A DNA stretch of 64,000 nt, taken from Archaeoglobaceae archaeon (GTDB lineage: Archaea > Halobacteriota > Archaeoglobi > Archaeoglobales > Archaeoglobaceae). Below the pieces are notes generated by a model that did no database searches, was not told the DNA's origin, and saw nothing but the letters and a program-made list of their open reading frames with translations. The translations under genes were made by a program, and so were the position numbers. Positions 27,427 to 35,467 of the stretch are shown in pieces (within the stretch, counting starts at the first letter, position 1; each line of letters starts with the position of its first letter). The DNA lies in contig JALWDS010000004.1 in NCBI GenBank assembly GCA_027036775.1, positions 1 to 64,000 on the forward strand. Direction: 5' to 3'.

Positions 27427-27966
27427 ATGAAGGCCCTACTGATAGTGGACATGCAGAAGGACTTCTGCTACGAAGACGGGGCCCTTTACGTTGGAAACAA
27501 CGTCAAAGAGATCGTAAATTCCGTGAAAAATGTCGTTGATAGTTTGAGGGGAAATGTTCCCATCGTGTTCACTCAGGATTGGCACAGGAGGGACGATCCA
27601 GAATTCAAGATATGGCCGAAGCACTGCGTTCAGAACACTTGGGGTGCTGAAGTTATAGACGAGTTGAATCCCAGCGAAGAAGACTACTTCGTTAAGAAAC
27701 GCAGATATTCCGCATTCTTTGAGACCGATTTGGACTTGACCCTTAGGGAGTTGAAGGTCGAAGAGCTGATAGTTTGCGGGGTTGTAACGAACATATGCGT
27801 CCTTCACACCGTGGCGGATGCGGTAATGAGAGGTTACGGGGTTAAGGTGTTAAGGGATTGCACGACAGCTTTGAGCGATTACGAATACGAATACGGGATA
27901 AGGCACATGCAGGACGTTTTAAAGGCTGAGATCACTTCATCAAAAGACATTCTGAAATCCCTTTAG
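27427..27966 (+). CDS. pncA: Nicotinamidase (isochorismatase superfamily)
   Basis: 179 residues. It converts nicotinamide to nicotinate for NAD salvage. The catalytic triad is visible as D in IVDMQKDFC, K in VKKRRYSAF and C in GVVTNICVLHT, and the metal-binding DWHRRDDPEF segment is typical of nicotinamidases rather than of general isochorismatases. It stands alone after a long non-coding stretch. Its 3' end overlaps the small membrane gene on the other strand by 35 bp. Confidence 0.9.
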   Translation: MKALLIVDMQKDFCYEDGALYVGNNVKEIVNSVKNVVDSLRGNVPIVFTQDWHRRDDPEFKIWPKHCVQNTWGAEVIDELNPSEEDYFVKKRRYSAFFETDLDLTLRELKVEELIVCGVVTNICVLHTVADAVMRGYGVKVLRDCTTALSDYEYEYGIRHMQDVLKAEITSSKDILKSL

Positions 27967-28114
27967 ATACCAAATAGGCTGGCACTCCAACTGCAAGAGA
28001 GACTATAAGAGACATGTGTAAACTCTTCGTAAGGATGTATGCAACCAGAAGTGAGAAGAAGGAAACGGATAAAGTCAACGTGGGCGGATATATTTTTGAC
28101 AGAACCTCTTTCAT
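27932..28114 (-). CDS. Small membrane protein
   Basis: 60 residues with two hydrophobic segments (about 12-28 and 33-50) and short charged ends (MKEVLSKIYPP at the start). No family recognised. Its start overlaps the stop of the next upstream gene by 4 nt (ATGA), which supports real translation. It probably works with that neighbour in the membrane. Confidence 0.6.
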   Translation of the reverse strand: MKEVLSKIYPPTLTLSVSFFSLLVAYILTKSLHMSLIVSLAVGVPAYLVSKGISECLLMK

Positions 28115-28437
28115 CTATACATCCTCCTCTCCAATTCGCTCAACCTGTCCTCTATATCCTTCAATCCCCTCGAAAGCCTCTCCATCAATCTCTCCTCAAT
28201 TTCTCTGTAGCCTATCGACGTTACCCTCTTAGCACTCTCGACCTCTTCAACCGTTCTCCTCATAACGTGCAGGTTCAGTATCATTAGCAAACCGAGGGAT
28301 GCGGTCAGTAAGGATGCGTAGAACGTCGTGAGCAAATCCGTATTCCCGTGAACGACTTGAAACCACCTCAAAGTCAAAAGAACGGAAGACACAACCATTA
28401 AGGCACTCAGGATTATACCGCACATTACTTGATACAT
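28111..28437 (-). CDS. Membrane protein with C-terminal coiled coil
   Basis: 108 residues. Two transmembrane segments (about 5-24 and 40-58) are followed by a charged heptad-like region (about 62-107, ending EERLMERLSRGLKDIEDRL and ELERRMYR) that should form a cytoplasmic coiled coil. Function unknown; the shape resembles small scaffold proteins. It is upstream of, and overlaps by 4 nt, the 60-residue membrane protein gene. Confidence 0.65.
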   Translation of the reverse strand: MYQVMCGIILSALMVVSSVLLTLRWFQVVHGNTDLLTTFYASLLTASLGLLMILNLHVMRRTVEEVESAKRVTSIGYREIEERLMERLSRGLKDIEDRLSELERRMYR

Positions 28438-28470
28438 ATTCAGAATCGATCTTAAAAAATATAAGTTTAA

Positions 28471-29406
28471 CTAATCCTTCAGGTTTGCCAAGCTGTAAAG
28501 AGTTAGGATTTCAATGCCCAGCTCGTCGCAAACTTCACCTTTAAATTCCTCTATCTTATCCCTGCTGTTCGCATGAACCATGAAGTATATCGGATACCTC
28601 CAGTTCTCTGGAACATCTCTCTCAACGAGATGGGTTATCTGCGGATACCTCAACAGTTTCTTTGCAACCCTCTCTGGATTTTCCGTTTTGACGAGGTTCA
28701 TACCGTTCTCCTTGAAACCTATTGCCCTCTCCCTCAAAACGCCGTAAAAATCTCTGAACACGCCCCTCCTAATCATCTCTCTCACGATATCAACGACCTC
28801 CGATTCCGAGTAGCCCGAAAATCTGAAGGGTCTCTCCTCTATTGGTATGCTTTGAAGCTTGAGAACTATATCGACGAGGTCCTTTTCAACCTCCTTGGGC
28901 TCCCTCTCGAAACCGTAGCTCCACGAGATACCTCTGTAAAGATCGTATTTGACGCTCATCTTGTAAATCCTCTTGCTCGGAAGTATCAGGTAGTCCCTAA
29001 CGTTGCAGAGCTTTGCAACCTCCTCAACCCTTTTCCTAATCTTCTCCAGACTCTCGTCCTTTACGGTGAACCAAACATTGTATCTCTCGTGATCCCTTAG
29101 GAAGTTGTGTTTCAGATTCAATTCTGGAAAGCTCTCGTTTATAATTCTCGCAACCCTTTCGACATCCCTGCAGTTGAACGCAACGAGACAGGCCTTTTTA
29201 ATGAATCCTATCGCCCTGTAGTTTAGGTTTGCTCCAACCCTCTTAAGTATCCCCTTCCTCTTAAACTCCCTGAGCCTATCTATCACGTATCTCGGATTCA
29301 GGTCCAACTCGTAAGCCAAGTCTGTGAAGGGGGTTTCGCTTATCGGGAATTCATACTGAACGGCCATCAGAAGCCTTAGATCGTCAGAACTCAATTCCTT
29401 CAACAT
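28471..29406 (-). CDS. Siroheme decarboxylase, fused AhbA-AhbB-like
   Basis: 311 residues made of two tandem Lrp/AsnC-like units (about 1-155 and 160-311), each with a winged helix and an AsnC-type domain. Ahb proteins decarboxylate siroheme to didecarboxysiroheme in the alternative heme pathway of archaea and sulfate reducers; usually AhbA and AhbB are separate subunits. Here they appear joined: units begin LSSDDLRLLMAVQYEFPISE and VDIVLKLQSIPIEERPF. It directly follows the precorrin-2 dehydrogenase gene (23-bp overlap), which makes its precursor. A transcriptional regulator is the alternative, but context favours the enzyme. Confidence 0.87.
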   Translation of the reverse strand: MLKELSSDDLRLLMAVQYEFPISETPFTDLAYELDLNPRYVIDRLREFKRKGILKRVGANLNYRAIGFIKKACLVAFNCRDVERVARIINESFPELNLKHNFLRDHERYNVWFTVKDESLEKIRKRVEEVAKLCNVRDYLILPSKRIYKMSVKYDLYRGISWSYGFEREPKEVEKDLVDIVLKLQSIPIEERPFRFSGYSESEVVDIVREMIRRGVFRDFYGVLRERAIGFKENGMNLVKTENPERVAKKLLRYPQITHLVERDVPENWRYPIYFMVHANSRDKIEEFKGEVCDELGIEILTLYSLANLKD

Positions 29407-30079
29407 CGAAATCTCTCCTCCCCTCTACGTAATCCTCCACGAGTTTCTCCGCCCATCTCTTCGCGGATTCGACTTCACCCCTTCTAACCAGCTCCCTGAA
29501 CTTTTCGTCGCTACTGACTGCAAAGTATAACTTCATCCTCGTTTGGATAGGTATCCCCCTCGACTTCATGTATCTCTTCAGGTGATCCATCGCCCTGAGG
29601 AAGGAAACTACATCCTCGTCCTCTTCGAGTGCCTTCAAAAACAGATCCTTAACCTTCCTCGCGACTATGCCACTCTTACCTTCCGTCGTTACCGCAAACC
29701 TTATACCTTCGAACTCCCCTTCAAACGGAATCACAACCTCGGTTTTGCTCGCATCGTTTGCGAGGTTTACGAGCGTTTTGTATCTCTTTGCAATTCTAAG
29801 TATCTCGTCGTTTAAATCCGTGAATGGAATTGCCACGACAACCAAGTCCGAGTTCTTTATGAGTTCTTCAAGCTTTTCCAAGTCTCTCACGTCACCCCTT
29901 ATGAGTTTCAAAGAGTTCTCCCTTTCCAACCTCTTGAGTTCGTCGCTGAAGTCCAAACTCAAAACCTTGACCTTGGCACCGGCCTTTAAAAATTTTTTAG
30001 CTCTAAAGGTTCCAACTCCCCCTCCTCCTATCACGAGGACGTTCTTCCCCTCGAATTCGACGTATATCGGTATTCTCAT
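29384..30079 (-). CDS. Precorrin-2 dehydrogenase / sirohydrochlorin ferrochelatase-like (CysG N-terminal type)
   Basis: 231 residues. NAD-binding Rossmann motif VLVIGGGGVGTFRA at the N terminus, then the Met8/CysG-type region (NDASKTEVVIPFEGE, FAVTTEGKSGIVARKVKD). It oxidises precorrin-2 to sirohydrochlorin and may also insert iron. There is no uroporphyrinogen methyltransferase domain, so this is the stand-alone dehydrogenase. It is part of a minus-strand operon: thioredoxin, this gene, then the Ahb-like decarboxylase, each overlapping the next. Confidence 0.9.
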   Translation of the reverse strand: MRIPIYVEFEGKNVLVIGGGGVGTFRAKKFLKAGAKVKVLSLDFSDELKRLERENSLKLIRGDVRDLEKLEELIKNSDLVVVAIPFTDLNDEILRIAKRYKTLVNLANDASKTEVVIPFEGEFEGIRFAVTTEGKSGIVARKVKDLFLKALEEDEDVVSFLRAMDHLKRYMKSRGIPIQTRMKLYFAVSSDEKFRELVRRGEVESAKRWAEKLVEDYVEGRRDFDVEGIEF

Positions 30080-30465
30080 ATGTTCCTCTCAATCCATCTC
30101 TTTATCTCCGACTTGGGGTAGGCTCCTACAATAGCACTTACCGCCTTTCCCCTCTTGAAGAATATCAGAGTGGGTATTGCGGAAATTCCGAACTGCATAG
30201 CTATTTCTCTCGCCTCATCGACGTTCAACTTGCCGAAAGCTACCTTTCCCGCGAACTCCTTAGCGAGCTCCTCGATTATCGGTGAGATCATCCTGCAAGG
30301 TCCGCACCACTCCGCCCAGAAATCTACGACCACATTCTCGTGCTCGTCCAAGAACTTCTTAAAGCTTCTCGAATCCAAACTAACGGGTTTGCTCACGGTA
30401 TCACCCCTCACCTTTCTCATCAACTCCTCAAGCTTCCTCCTCTTTATCTCTTCGATCTCATCCAT
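30076..30465 (-). CDS. Thioredoxin
   Basis: 129 residues with the active site WCGPC (C54, C57) and the cis-proline strand ISAIPTLIFFKRG. An extra, highly charged N-terminal helix of about 28 residues precedes the thioredoxin fold. No signal peptide, so it is cytosolic. It is the first gene of the siroheme operon and overlaps the next gene by 4 nt; coupling of a dithiol reductant to tetrapyrrole synthesis is plausible but not proven. Confidence 0.92.
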   Translation of the reverse strand: MDEIEEIKRRKLEELMRKVRGDTVSKPVSLDSRSFKKFLDEHENVVVDFWAEWCGPCRMISPIIEELAKEFAGKVAFGKLNVDEAREIAMQFGISAIPTLIFFKRGKAVSAIVGAYPKSEIKRWIERNI

Positions 30466-30513
30466 ACGTTCATGGAAAGGTTTTAAGGTAATTTTAGTAT
30501 TGCGGTGATTTGA

Positions 30514-31158
30514 ATGAACGTAAAAACCGCTGGAATAGACGAGGCTGGGAAGGGACCCGTGATAGGTCCTTTGGTGGTTTGCGGTGTCCTGTGCGGTGAG
30601 AGGGAGATAGAAATTCTTGAAAGTGCGGGTGTAAAGGATTCTAAGAAGCTTTCGAGGGAAAGGAGGGAGGAACTTTACGATTTGATACTGGAGACCTGTA
30701 ACGTTAAGGTGATCAAGTTCTCAGCGGAAGAGTTGAACGAGCTTATGGGTAGATACACGATAAATCAAATACTGAAGAGAGCATACGTTGAGATAATCCG
30801 ATCATTAAAACCCAAGGTAGCCTACATAGATTGTCCAGAGAGAAACGTCGAAGCCTTCAAGCACGAGATCGAAGAAAAAACGGGAGTTGAGGTGATAGCC
30901 ACGCACAAGGCGGACGAGATTTTTACGGTCGTATCCATCGCATCCGTAGTTGCGAAGGTGGAGAGGGATAGGGAGATAGATAGACTTAAGAAAATCTACG
31001 GAGATTTTGGAAGCGGATACCCCTCGGACAGAAGGACTATAGAATTTCTCAGAAACTATCTAAAAAGACACGGCGAGTTTCCTCCCATAGTTAGGAAGAG
31101 GTGGAGGACACTAAAAAGAATTGCAACAGCGACCCTAAACGATTTCTTCAACCTCTGA
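30514..31158 (+). CDS. rnhB: Ribonuclease HII
   Basis: 214 residues. It cleaves RNA in RNA-DNA hybrids and removes misincorporated ribonucleotides. Catalytic acids lie in the N-terminal GIDEAGKGPVIGPL (D8, E9 region), YIDCPE and HKADEIFTVVSIASVVAKV. Length and motifs match archaeal type 2 enzymes. Divergent from the thioredoxin gene (48 bp) and convergent with the PUA-domain gene (11-bp overlap). Confidence 0.95.
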   Translation: MNVKTAGIDEAGKGPVIGPLVVCGVLCGEREIEILESAGVKDSKKLSRERREELYDLILETCNVKVIKFSAEELNELMGRYTINQILKRAYVEIIRSLKPKVAYIDCPERNVEAFKHEIEEKTGVEVIATHKADEIFTVVSIASVVAKVERDREIDRLKKIYGDFGSGYPSDRRTIEFLRNYLKRHGEFPPIVRKRWRTLKRIATATLNDFFNL

Positions 31159-31621
31159 CTCCCTGTCTAACCGTAACCGCAACACCTCTCTGAAACTCCA
31201 TCATCTCCTTTGCGGACAAGATAGCTTTCCCAGTAGCCAAGAGTTTGTCGTCTTCATCCACAACCAAAACCTCGTCGTTCGCTCTGACGTTCTCATCTAC
31301 ATCGACCACGTGCTTCGCAAAGACGCTCCTTCCTCTCGCTATGAAATCCGCAACGTCTTTCAAGACAACGACCCTTAGCTTGGGATAATCGAAATAGCTG
31401 TGCAGTCTCCTCGCCCCCTCTATGCTTAAAGTAAAGAGTCCAGTTTCCGCTTTTAAGGTAGCTATTCTTACTCCCCCATCTTTGATCTGTCTGACCTTTC
31501 CGGTTGTCGGGGAAAGAACGAACTTACAGCTATCTGGGAAAAGAACCTTTCCCGCCCCTCTTCCGAACTGGTAATCCGCAATCACCCTTACCATCTTCAA
31601 AAGCCTCTCTTCAACGCCCAT
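31148..31621 (-). CDS. PUA-domain RNA-binding protein
   Basis: 157 residues. The C-terminal half (about 82-157) is a PUA domain (VFAKHVVDVDENVRANDEVL, LLATGKAILSAKEM, RGVAVTVRQGV). The N-terminal half (DYQFGRGAGKVLFPD, RIATLKAETGLFTL, RRLHSY) is like the C-terminal C2 domain of archaeosine tRNA-guanine transglycosylase and related proteins. It likely binds tRNA or rRNA during modification. The ATG follows a clear GGAGGT within the end of the cis-prenyltransferase-like gene. Confidence 0.82.
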   Translation of the reverse strand: MGVEERLLKMVRVIADYQFGRGAGKVLFPDSCKFVLSPTTGKVRQIKDGGVRIATLKAETGLFTLSIEGARRLHSYFDYPKLRVVVLKDVADFIARGRSVFAKHVVDVDENVRANDEVLVVDEDDKLLATGKAILSAKEMMEFQRGVAVTVRQGVRG

Positions 31622-32141
31622 ACCTCCTCTCCCTCCTCTGATAATCCCTCAGACATCTTAAAAAGTCAACGTATCTGAACCTGCTTATGTCTCCGAAGTA
31701 TATCTCGCTGTATATGCTTTGCCATATCAAAAATTCTGGAATCTCGTTTCCAACGTTTATTATCAGGTCGGGAGAACTCCTAACCTTCAAAAACCTTTCG
31801 AATAGCTTCTCGTTAACGTCCTCAACTTCAACCTCACCCCTCTCTACCAACCTCGCTATTTCCCTTACGGCGTCAACTATCTCGTCCTTACCGCTGTATC
31901 CCAAAACGAAGTTGACCCTAACGTTTCCAAAAACCTTCGACTCCACCTTTCTATCACCACTCCTCATGCAAACCGTCAACTCCTCTATTCCAAACTTCTC
32001 GCACCATCTAACGAACTCTTCGAGCTTGAAGCTACTGTCCGCAACGACCATGACGTGTTTTGGAATTTTTCCGTGCCTTATCTGGTATTCGAGTTTCTTA
32101 ACGTAGAACCTCAAGACTATACCTGACAACTTTTTAATCAA
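31611..32141 (-). CDS. Degenerate cis-prenyltransferase-like protein (UppS/NgBR-like)
   Basis: About 176 residues from TTG 32141; the frame is open to 32195 but that start would overlap the divergent DUF92 gene, so the true start is uncertain. The C-terminal half is clearly UppS-like (FVLGYSGKDEIVDAVREIA, PEFLIWQSIYSEIYF, DYQRRERRYGR). The catalytic DGNRRxA loop after HVMVVAD is replaced by SSFKLE, the RxSGExR motif is lost (DLIINVGNE), and about 60 residues of the prenyl-binding region are missing. The C-terminal RxG (RYG) is kept. This looks like the non-catalytic partner of a heteromeric enzyme rather than UppS itself. Confidence 0.72.
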   Translation of the reverse strand: MIKKLSGIVLRFYVKKLEYQIRHGKIPKHVMVVADSSFKLEEFVRWCEKFGIEELTVCMRSGDRKVESKVFGNVRVNFVLGYSGKDEIVDAVREIARLVERGEVEVEDVNEKLFERFLKVRSSPDLIINVGNEIPEFLIWQSIYSEIYFGDISRFRYVDFLRCLRDYQRRERRYGR

Positions 32142-32158
32142 CCCGTCGAACTTTGACA

Positions 32159-33319
32159 ATGCTTGAAGTGCTTTCTCTCTCAATGCTCGTTTCACCTCTC
32201 TCCCTCGATTTCACCTTGGTATTGGCAATGGTAATTACGGTTATATCATACCTGAGGAGGTATAGGCATACAGATGCTTTAATACTCTCGACGATTTTAC
32301 TGTTTCTATCGAAGCTTGGTATGTCGATAGTCGTTTCAACCGCATCGATCTTTATCCTTCTCGGTCACAGGTTCGTTAAAAACACGTTGCAATCGATAGC
32401 GGTTTATCTCTCCCTGTCGATAGCTTATCTCTCCTACCTAAACCTGTTTCTGCACTGGGATTGGAACTACATGATACTCCTCTCCCTCATATCAACACTC
32501 TCCGCATCTCTGATGGAAAGCATAAGATCGAGACCGTTTTTGATACTCCTTGGAGTATCCACATCCCTATCCGTCTTTCACGTTTACGCTTTAAGCGTTC
32601 CCGTATGGCAAATCCTCTTGGCATTTGCCATCTCTTTCGTTCTGAGTTTGATAGCCTTGAAGGCGAGAATAGCTGACGAGAGCGGTTTGATGAGTGCCAC
32701 GCTCATCGGCGTGATAATCATCGTTTACACGGATTTGAGGTTTTTCCTCCTAATTTTAACTTTCTACATCCTCGGATCGGCGGTAACCAAATTCAGATAC
32801 GACGTGAAGTTGAGGAGGGGTATAGCGGAGCAGTCTGGAGGTGCGAGAGGGTTTGCAAACGTTTTCAGTAACAGCCTTCCAGCACTCTTCTTCGCGATGA
32901 ACTACGGAGTCTTTAAGATGAACGTCTTTGCCCTCGCCTTCACTTCTTCGATAGCGACAGCCTTAGGCGATACGATGGCGAGCGAGATAGGAAAAACTTC
33001 CAACAGGGTTTACATGATAACGAACTTCAAGAGGGTTAAACCGGGAGAGAGCGGAGGAATTTCGATTGAGGGAGAGCTTTCGGCACTTGTTGGATGTCTG
33101 ATAGTTTCCCTCATGGCTTACGCTCTAAAAATCGTGGATTTGAACTCCGCCTTTTGGGTCACACTCATCGGATTTTTGGGGGTTCACATCGACAGCCTCT
33201 TGGGTGCGACGCTTGAAAAAAAGGGAATGTTGAACAACGCTGGCGTAAACTTCATGGCAACCCTACTTTCTGGACTTCTTGCGCTTGTAGTAGGCTACAC
33301 CTATTGCAACTGTCGATAG
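32159..33319 (+). CDS. DUF92 / TMEM19-family membrane protein
   Basis: About 386 residues from ATG 32159 (a TTG at 32153 is also possible), with roughly ten transmembrane helices. The conserved DUF92 loops are present: ADESGLMSATLIGVII, GAVTKFRYD-like SAVTKFRYDVK, AEQSGGARGFANVFSNSLPA, ALGDTMASEIGKT and KPGESGGISIEG. A plant member (VTE6) is a phytyl-phosphate kinase, so an isoprenoid phosphate substrate is plausible. It sits head to head with the cis-prenyltransferase-like gene and overlaps the Lon-like protease gene tail to tail by 57 bp. Confidence 0.85.
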   Translation: MLEVLSLSMLVSPLSLDFTLVLAMVITVISYLRRYRHTDALILSTILLFLSKLGMSIVVSTASIFILLGHRFVKNTLQSIAVYLSLSIAYLSYLNLFLHWDWNYMILLSLISTLSASLMESIRSRPFLILLGVSTSLSVFHVYALSVPVWQILLAFAISFVLSLIALKARIADESGLMSATLIGVIIIVYTDLRFFLLILTFYILGSAVTKFRYDVKLRRGIAEQSGGARGFANVFSNSLPALFFAMNYGVFKMNVFALAFTSSIATALGDTMASEIGKTSNRVYMITNFKRVKPGESGGISIEGELSALVGCLIVSLMAYALKIVDLNSAFWVTLIGFLGVHIDSLLGATLEKKGMLNNAGVNFMATLLSGLLALVVGYTYCNCR

Positions 33320-35092
33320 GGCCAAACCATAACCCGGAATTTCTACGTGTTCTATCTTTTCCACCGCCGTTTTGCCATACATCTTGGGTGTAAACGGTGG
33401 GATTTCGGTCTTTATAACCTGTCTCTCCTCGTAGGCTTTTGAAACGAAAAGCATGACCTTGGACAAACCCTCCGCGGTTTTGAAGTAGATTAAGGCGTAT
33501 ATCGCATCTCTCTGATCTCCTGTCTTGAGGTAGTCGTTGTAGAAGCTACTCGCAAACTCGAAGTATGCTACCGGAAGTATGGGGGTTACCGCTTTTTCAA
33601 CTTCCGCTATAGAAGTTTCCGCATTCCTCTTGGCACTTTCAAGCTTGGATTTTAGAAGGTCGTTGAACACGTTCGATGGGGCTATGAGTTCTATGGACAA
33701 TCCGGACTCGACGAGGGAATCAATACAAGCGATCTGTGCTCCAGAGTAGAATCCCTCTCCGTAGAGATTTTGGGCAATGCTGAGGGAATCTTCCGCTTGG
33801 GATATCAAATCCTCGTATCCCCTTATTGAGTCGGCGTAAACTATCAGAGATTGGGCGATCTTCAGGTAAAACTCGCACCTCCTCTTTAGTCTATCCTTGT
33901 CGATGGGGATGTCTTCCCTTACGGTTTTGAGGAGGGAAAGCCAAACCTTGGCGCTCTCAACCCTCTCTTTTGCCAGAGCGAGGTAGTTTATTGCTTGATA
34001 GTAGTCTCCGGAAGTTTTGGCATCGTTTAGATACTTCTCAGCCCAAGCTACCCTGACTTCGGAAGCTCCAACGATCTGGAAGGACTCAACACCGACATCT
34101 TTCTCCGCATTCCTTAAATACTCCTTCAAATCCTCGATCTCGTTTCCAACGTCTTTAAACGCCCTCTCGAAGTCCAAATCGCTCTTAAGGATTTTGGAGT
34201 AGTATGCCTTCCTCAGGATTATCTTCGCCTGAAAGAACTCGGAAGTTGCGGTGTAGTAGTATCCCTCTCTCAAATGCTCCTTCGCCCTCTCTATCAACTT
34301 ATCCGCCTCTTCAACATCACCAACCTTCTTCTTCAGCTCCAAAGTTTCGTTCTCCATCTTCTCCGCCAATATCATCAGTAAATTCGAATACCTCGCCAGA
34401 TTTATCCTAAGCTGTGGTTTGGTTACGGTGTATCCCGTGTAATACCACAGAGCTTGTTCGACCGTCTCAACCTCCACAACCTTTACCCCCAACTTCCTTC
34501 CCAATTCAACTACATCAACTGGCTCGGTTACGGTTCTAATGAAAACGAAAGGTCCATTTCTTGTTTCAACGGTCTTCGTCACGTAAACAACCCTTTGCCC
34601 AGCGGGAATCAAAAATATCTTCGCACCCGCCTTAGCTGCAGCTTCGAGCTTGAACGGTATTCCACCCACAGGCCCTATGTAGCCGTCTGGATATATCATT
34701 CCGGTCATGAAAACGTCCTTGCGGGGCGTTAGATTCTTTAGGGCACATATCGTCGCTACGGTCATCACACCTCCAGCGGATGGCCCACCAACGATGGGTG
34801 CGTTCGCATCTATCTCGTAGTAGAAGTTGTATTTTGTGAAATCCAGACCAAGAAGGTCGCATGCGGTTAATGCGGATAGCTGAGCTGACCCCTGCATGTC
34901 TATCTCCGTGTAAGGGGATGTCGAAACGAAGACCTTCCCTTCACCCGGTTTGACCGTTACGGTGATGTTTATGACCGCTCCCTCAGGCTTCGGTCCGCTT
35001 TTAACGGCAACGGCCTTTATGTGAACCGTCGTGGCGTTTGCTGGTATGGTTAAAGCCAGAATCACCGCAAGTGCTATCAGAACCTTCTTCAT
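33263..35092 (-). CDS. Exported S16 (Lon-like) serine protease with C-terminal membrane anchor
   Basis: 609 residues. Signal peptide 1-20 (ALAVILALTIPANA), then a Lon proteolytic domain without any ATPase: Ser105 in GGPSAGG and Lys148 in GGIPFKLE, 43 apart as in Lon. Residues about 230-560 are mostly helical with repeated Tyr/Ala-rich hairpins (YYTATSEFFQAK, DYYQAINYLALAK, RDAIYALIYFKTAEG), TPR-like. The tail is a hydrophobic segment after IPGYG, ending KRKKSRK, which could be a membrane anchor or a variant archaeosortase signal. It likely degrades or processes envelope proteins without ATP. Confidence 0.87.
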   Translation of the reverse strand: MKKVLIALAVILALTIPANATTVHIKAVAVKSGPKPEGAVINITVTVKPGEGKVFVSTSPYTEIDMQGSAQLSALTACDLLGLDFTKYNFYYEIDANAPIVGGPSAGGVMTVATICALKNLTPRKDVFMTGMIYPDGYIGPVGGIPFKLEAAAKAGAKIFLIPAGQRVVYVTKTVETRNGPFVFIRTVTEPVDVVELGRKLGVKVVEVETVEQALWYYTGYTVTKPQLRINLARYSNLLMILAEKMENETLELKKKVGDVEEADKLIERAKEHLREGYYYTATSEFFQAKIILRKAYYSKILKSDLDFERAFKDVGNEIEDLKEYLRNAEKDVGVESFQIVGASEVRVAWAEKYLNDAKTSGDYYQAINYLALAKERVESAKVWLSLLKTVREDIPIDKDRLKRRCEFYLKIAQSLIVYADSIRGYEDLISQAEDSLSIAQNLYGEGFYSGAQIACIDSLVESGLSIELIAPSNVFNDLLKSKLESAKRNAETSIAEVEKAVTPILPVAYFEFASSFYNDYLKTGDQRDAIYALIYFKTAEGLSKVMLFVSKAYEERQVIKTEIPPFTPKMYGKTAVEKIEHVEIPGYGLALSTVAIGVAYYKRKKSRK

Positions 35093-35146
35093 GCAAACCG
35101 TTGGAAATTCAAGTAAAAAAATTTAACTTGAGGTAGATGTTAAAAT

Positions 35147-35467
35147 GTGAAATTGGACGACGTTGTTAAAGGCGGATTGAGTTTGGAGCTTTACAAAGCT
35201 TTGAAGGGTTTGTTCGGTAGGAGGGGTGAGAAGGCATTCAGATACCTCGTCGAGGGTAGGGTTAAGAGGTATAGGGACTTCTTCGTGGTCGTTGGAAGGG
35301 AGGAGTATATAGTCGATGAAAACTTCTGCACGTGCAGGGACTTTCAGATAAACCTCAGGTTTGAAAAACCGTGTGCACACATAATAGCCGTAGAAGTTGC
35401 TAAGAGGTTGAAGCTCTACGATTACGTGGACGCATACTACGTTGACTTCTTAGAGGTGGAAAGATGA
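35147..35467 (+). CDS. SWIM zinc-finger protein
   Basis: 106 residues, GTG start. The SWIM motif CxCxnCxH is present (CTCRDFQINLRFEKPCAH), preceded by the usual beta strands (YRDFFVVVGREEYIVDENF). Archaeal SWIM proteins of this size are related to Sws1, a partner of Rad51 paralogs in recombination; others bind DNA or protein. The stop overlaps the next gene by 4 nt, so the two form an operon. Confidence 0.82.
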   Translation: MKLDDVVKGGLSLELYKALKGLFGRRGEKAFRYLVEGRVKRYRDFFVVVGREEYIVDENFCTCRDFQINLRFEKPCAHIIAVEVAKRLKLYDYVDAYYVDFLEVER

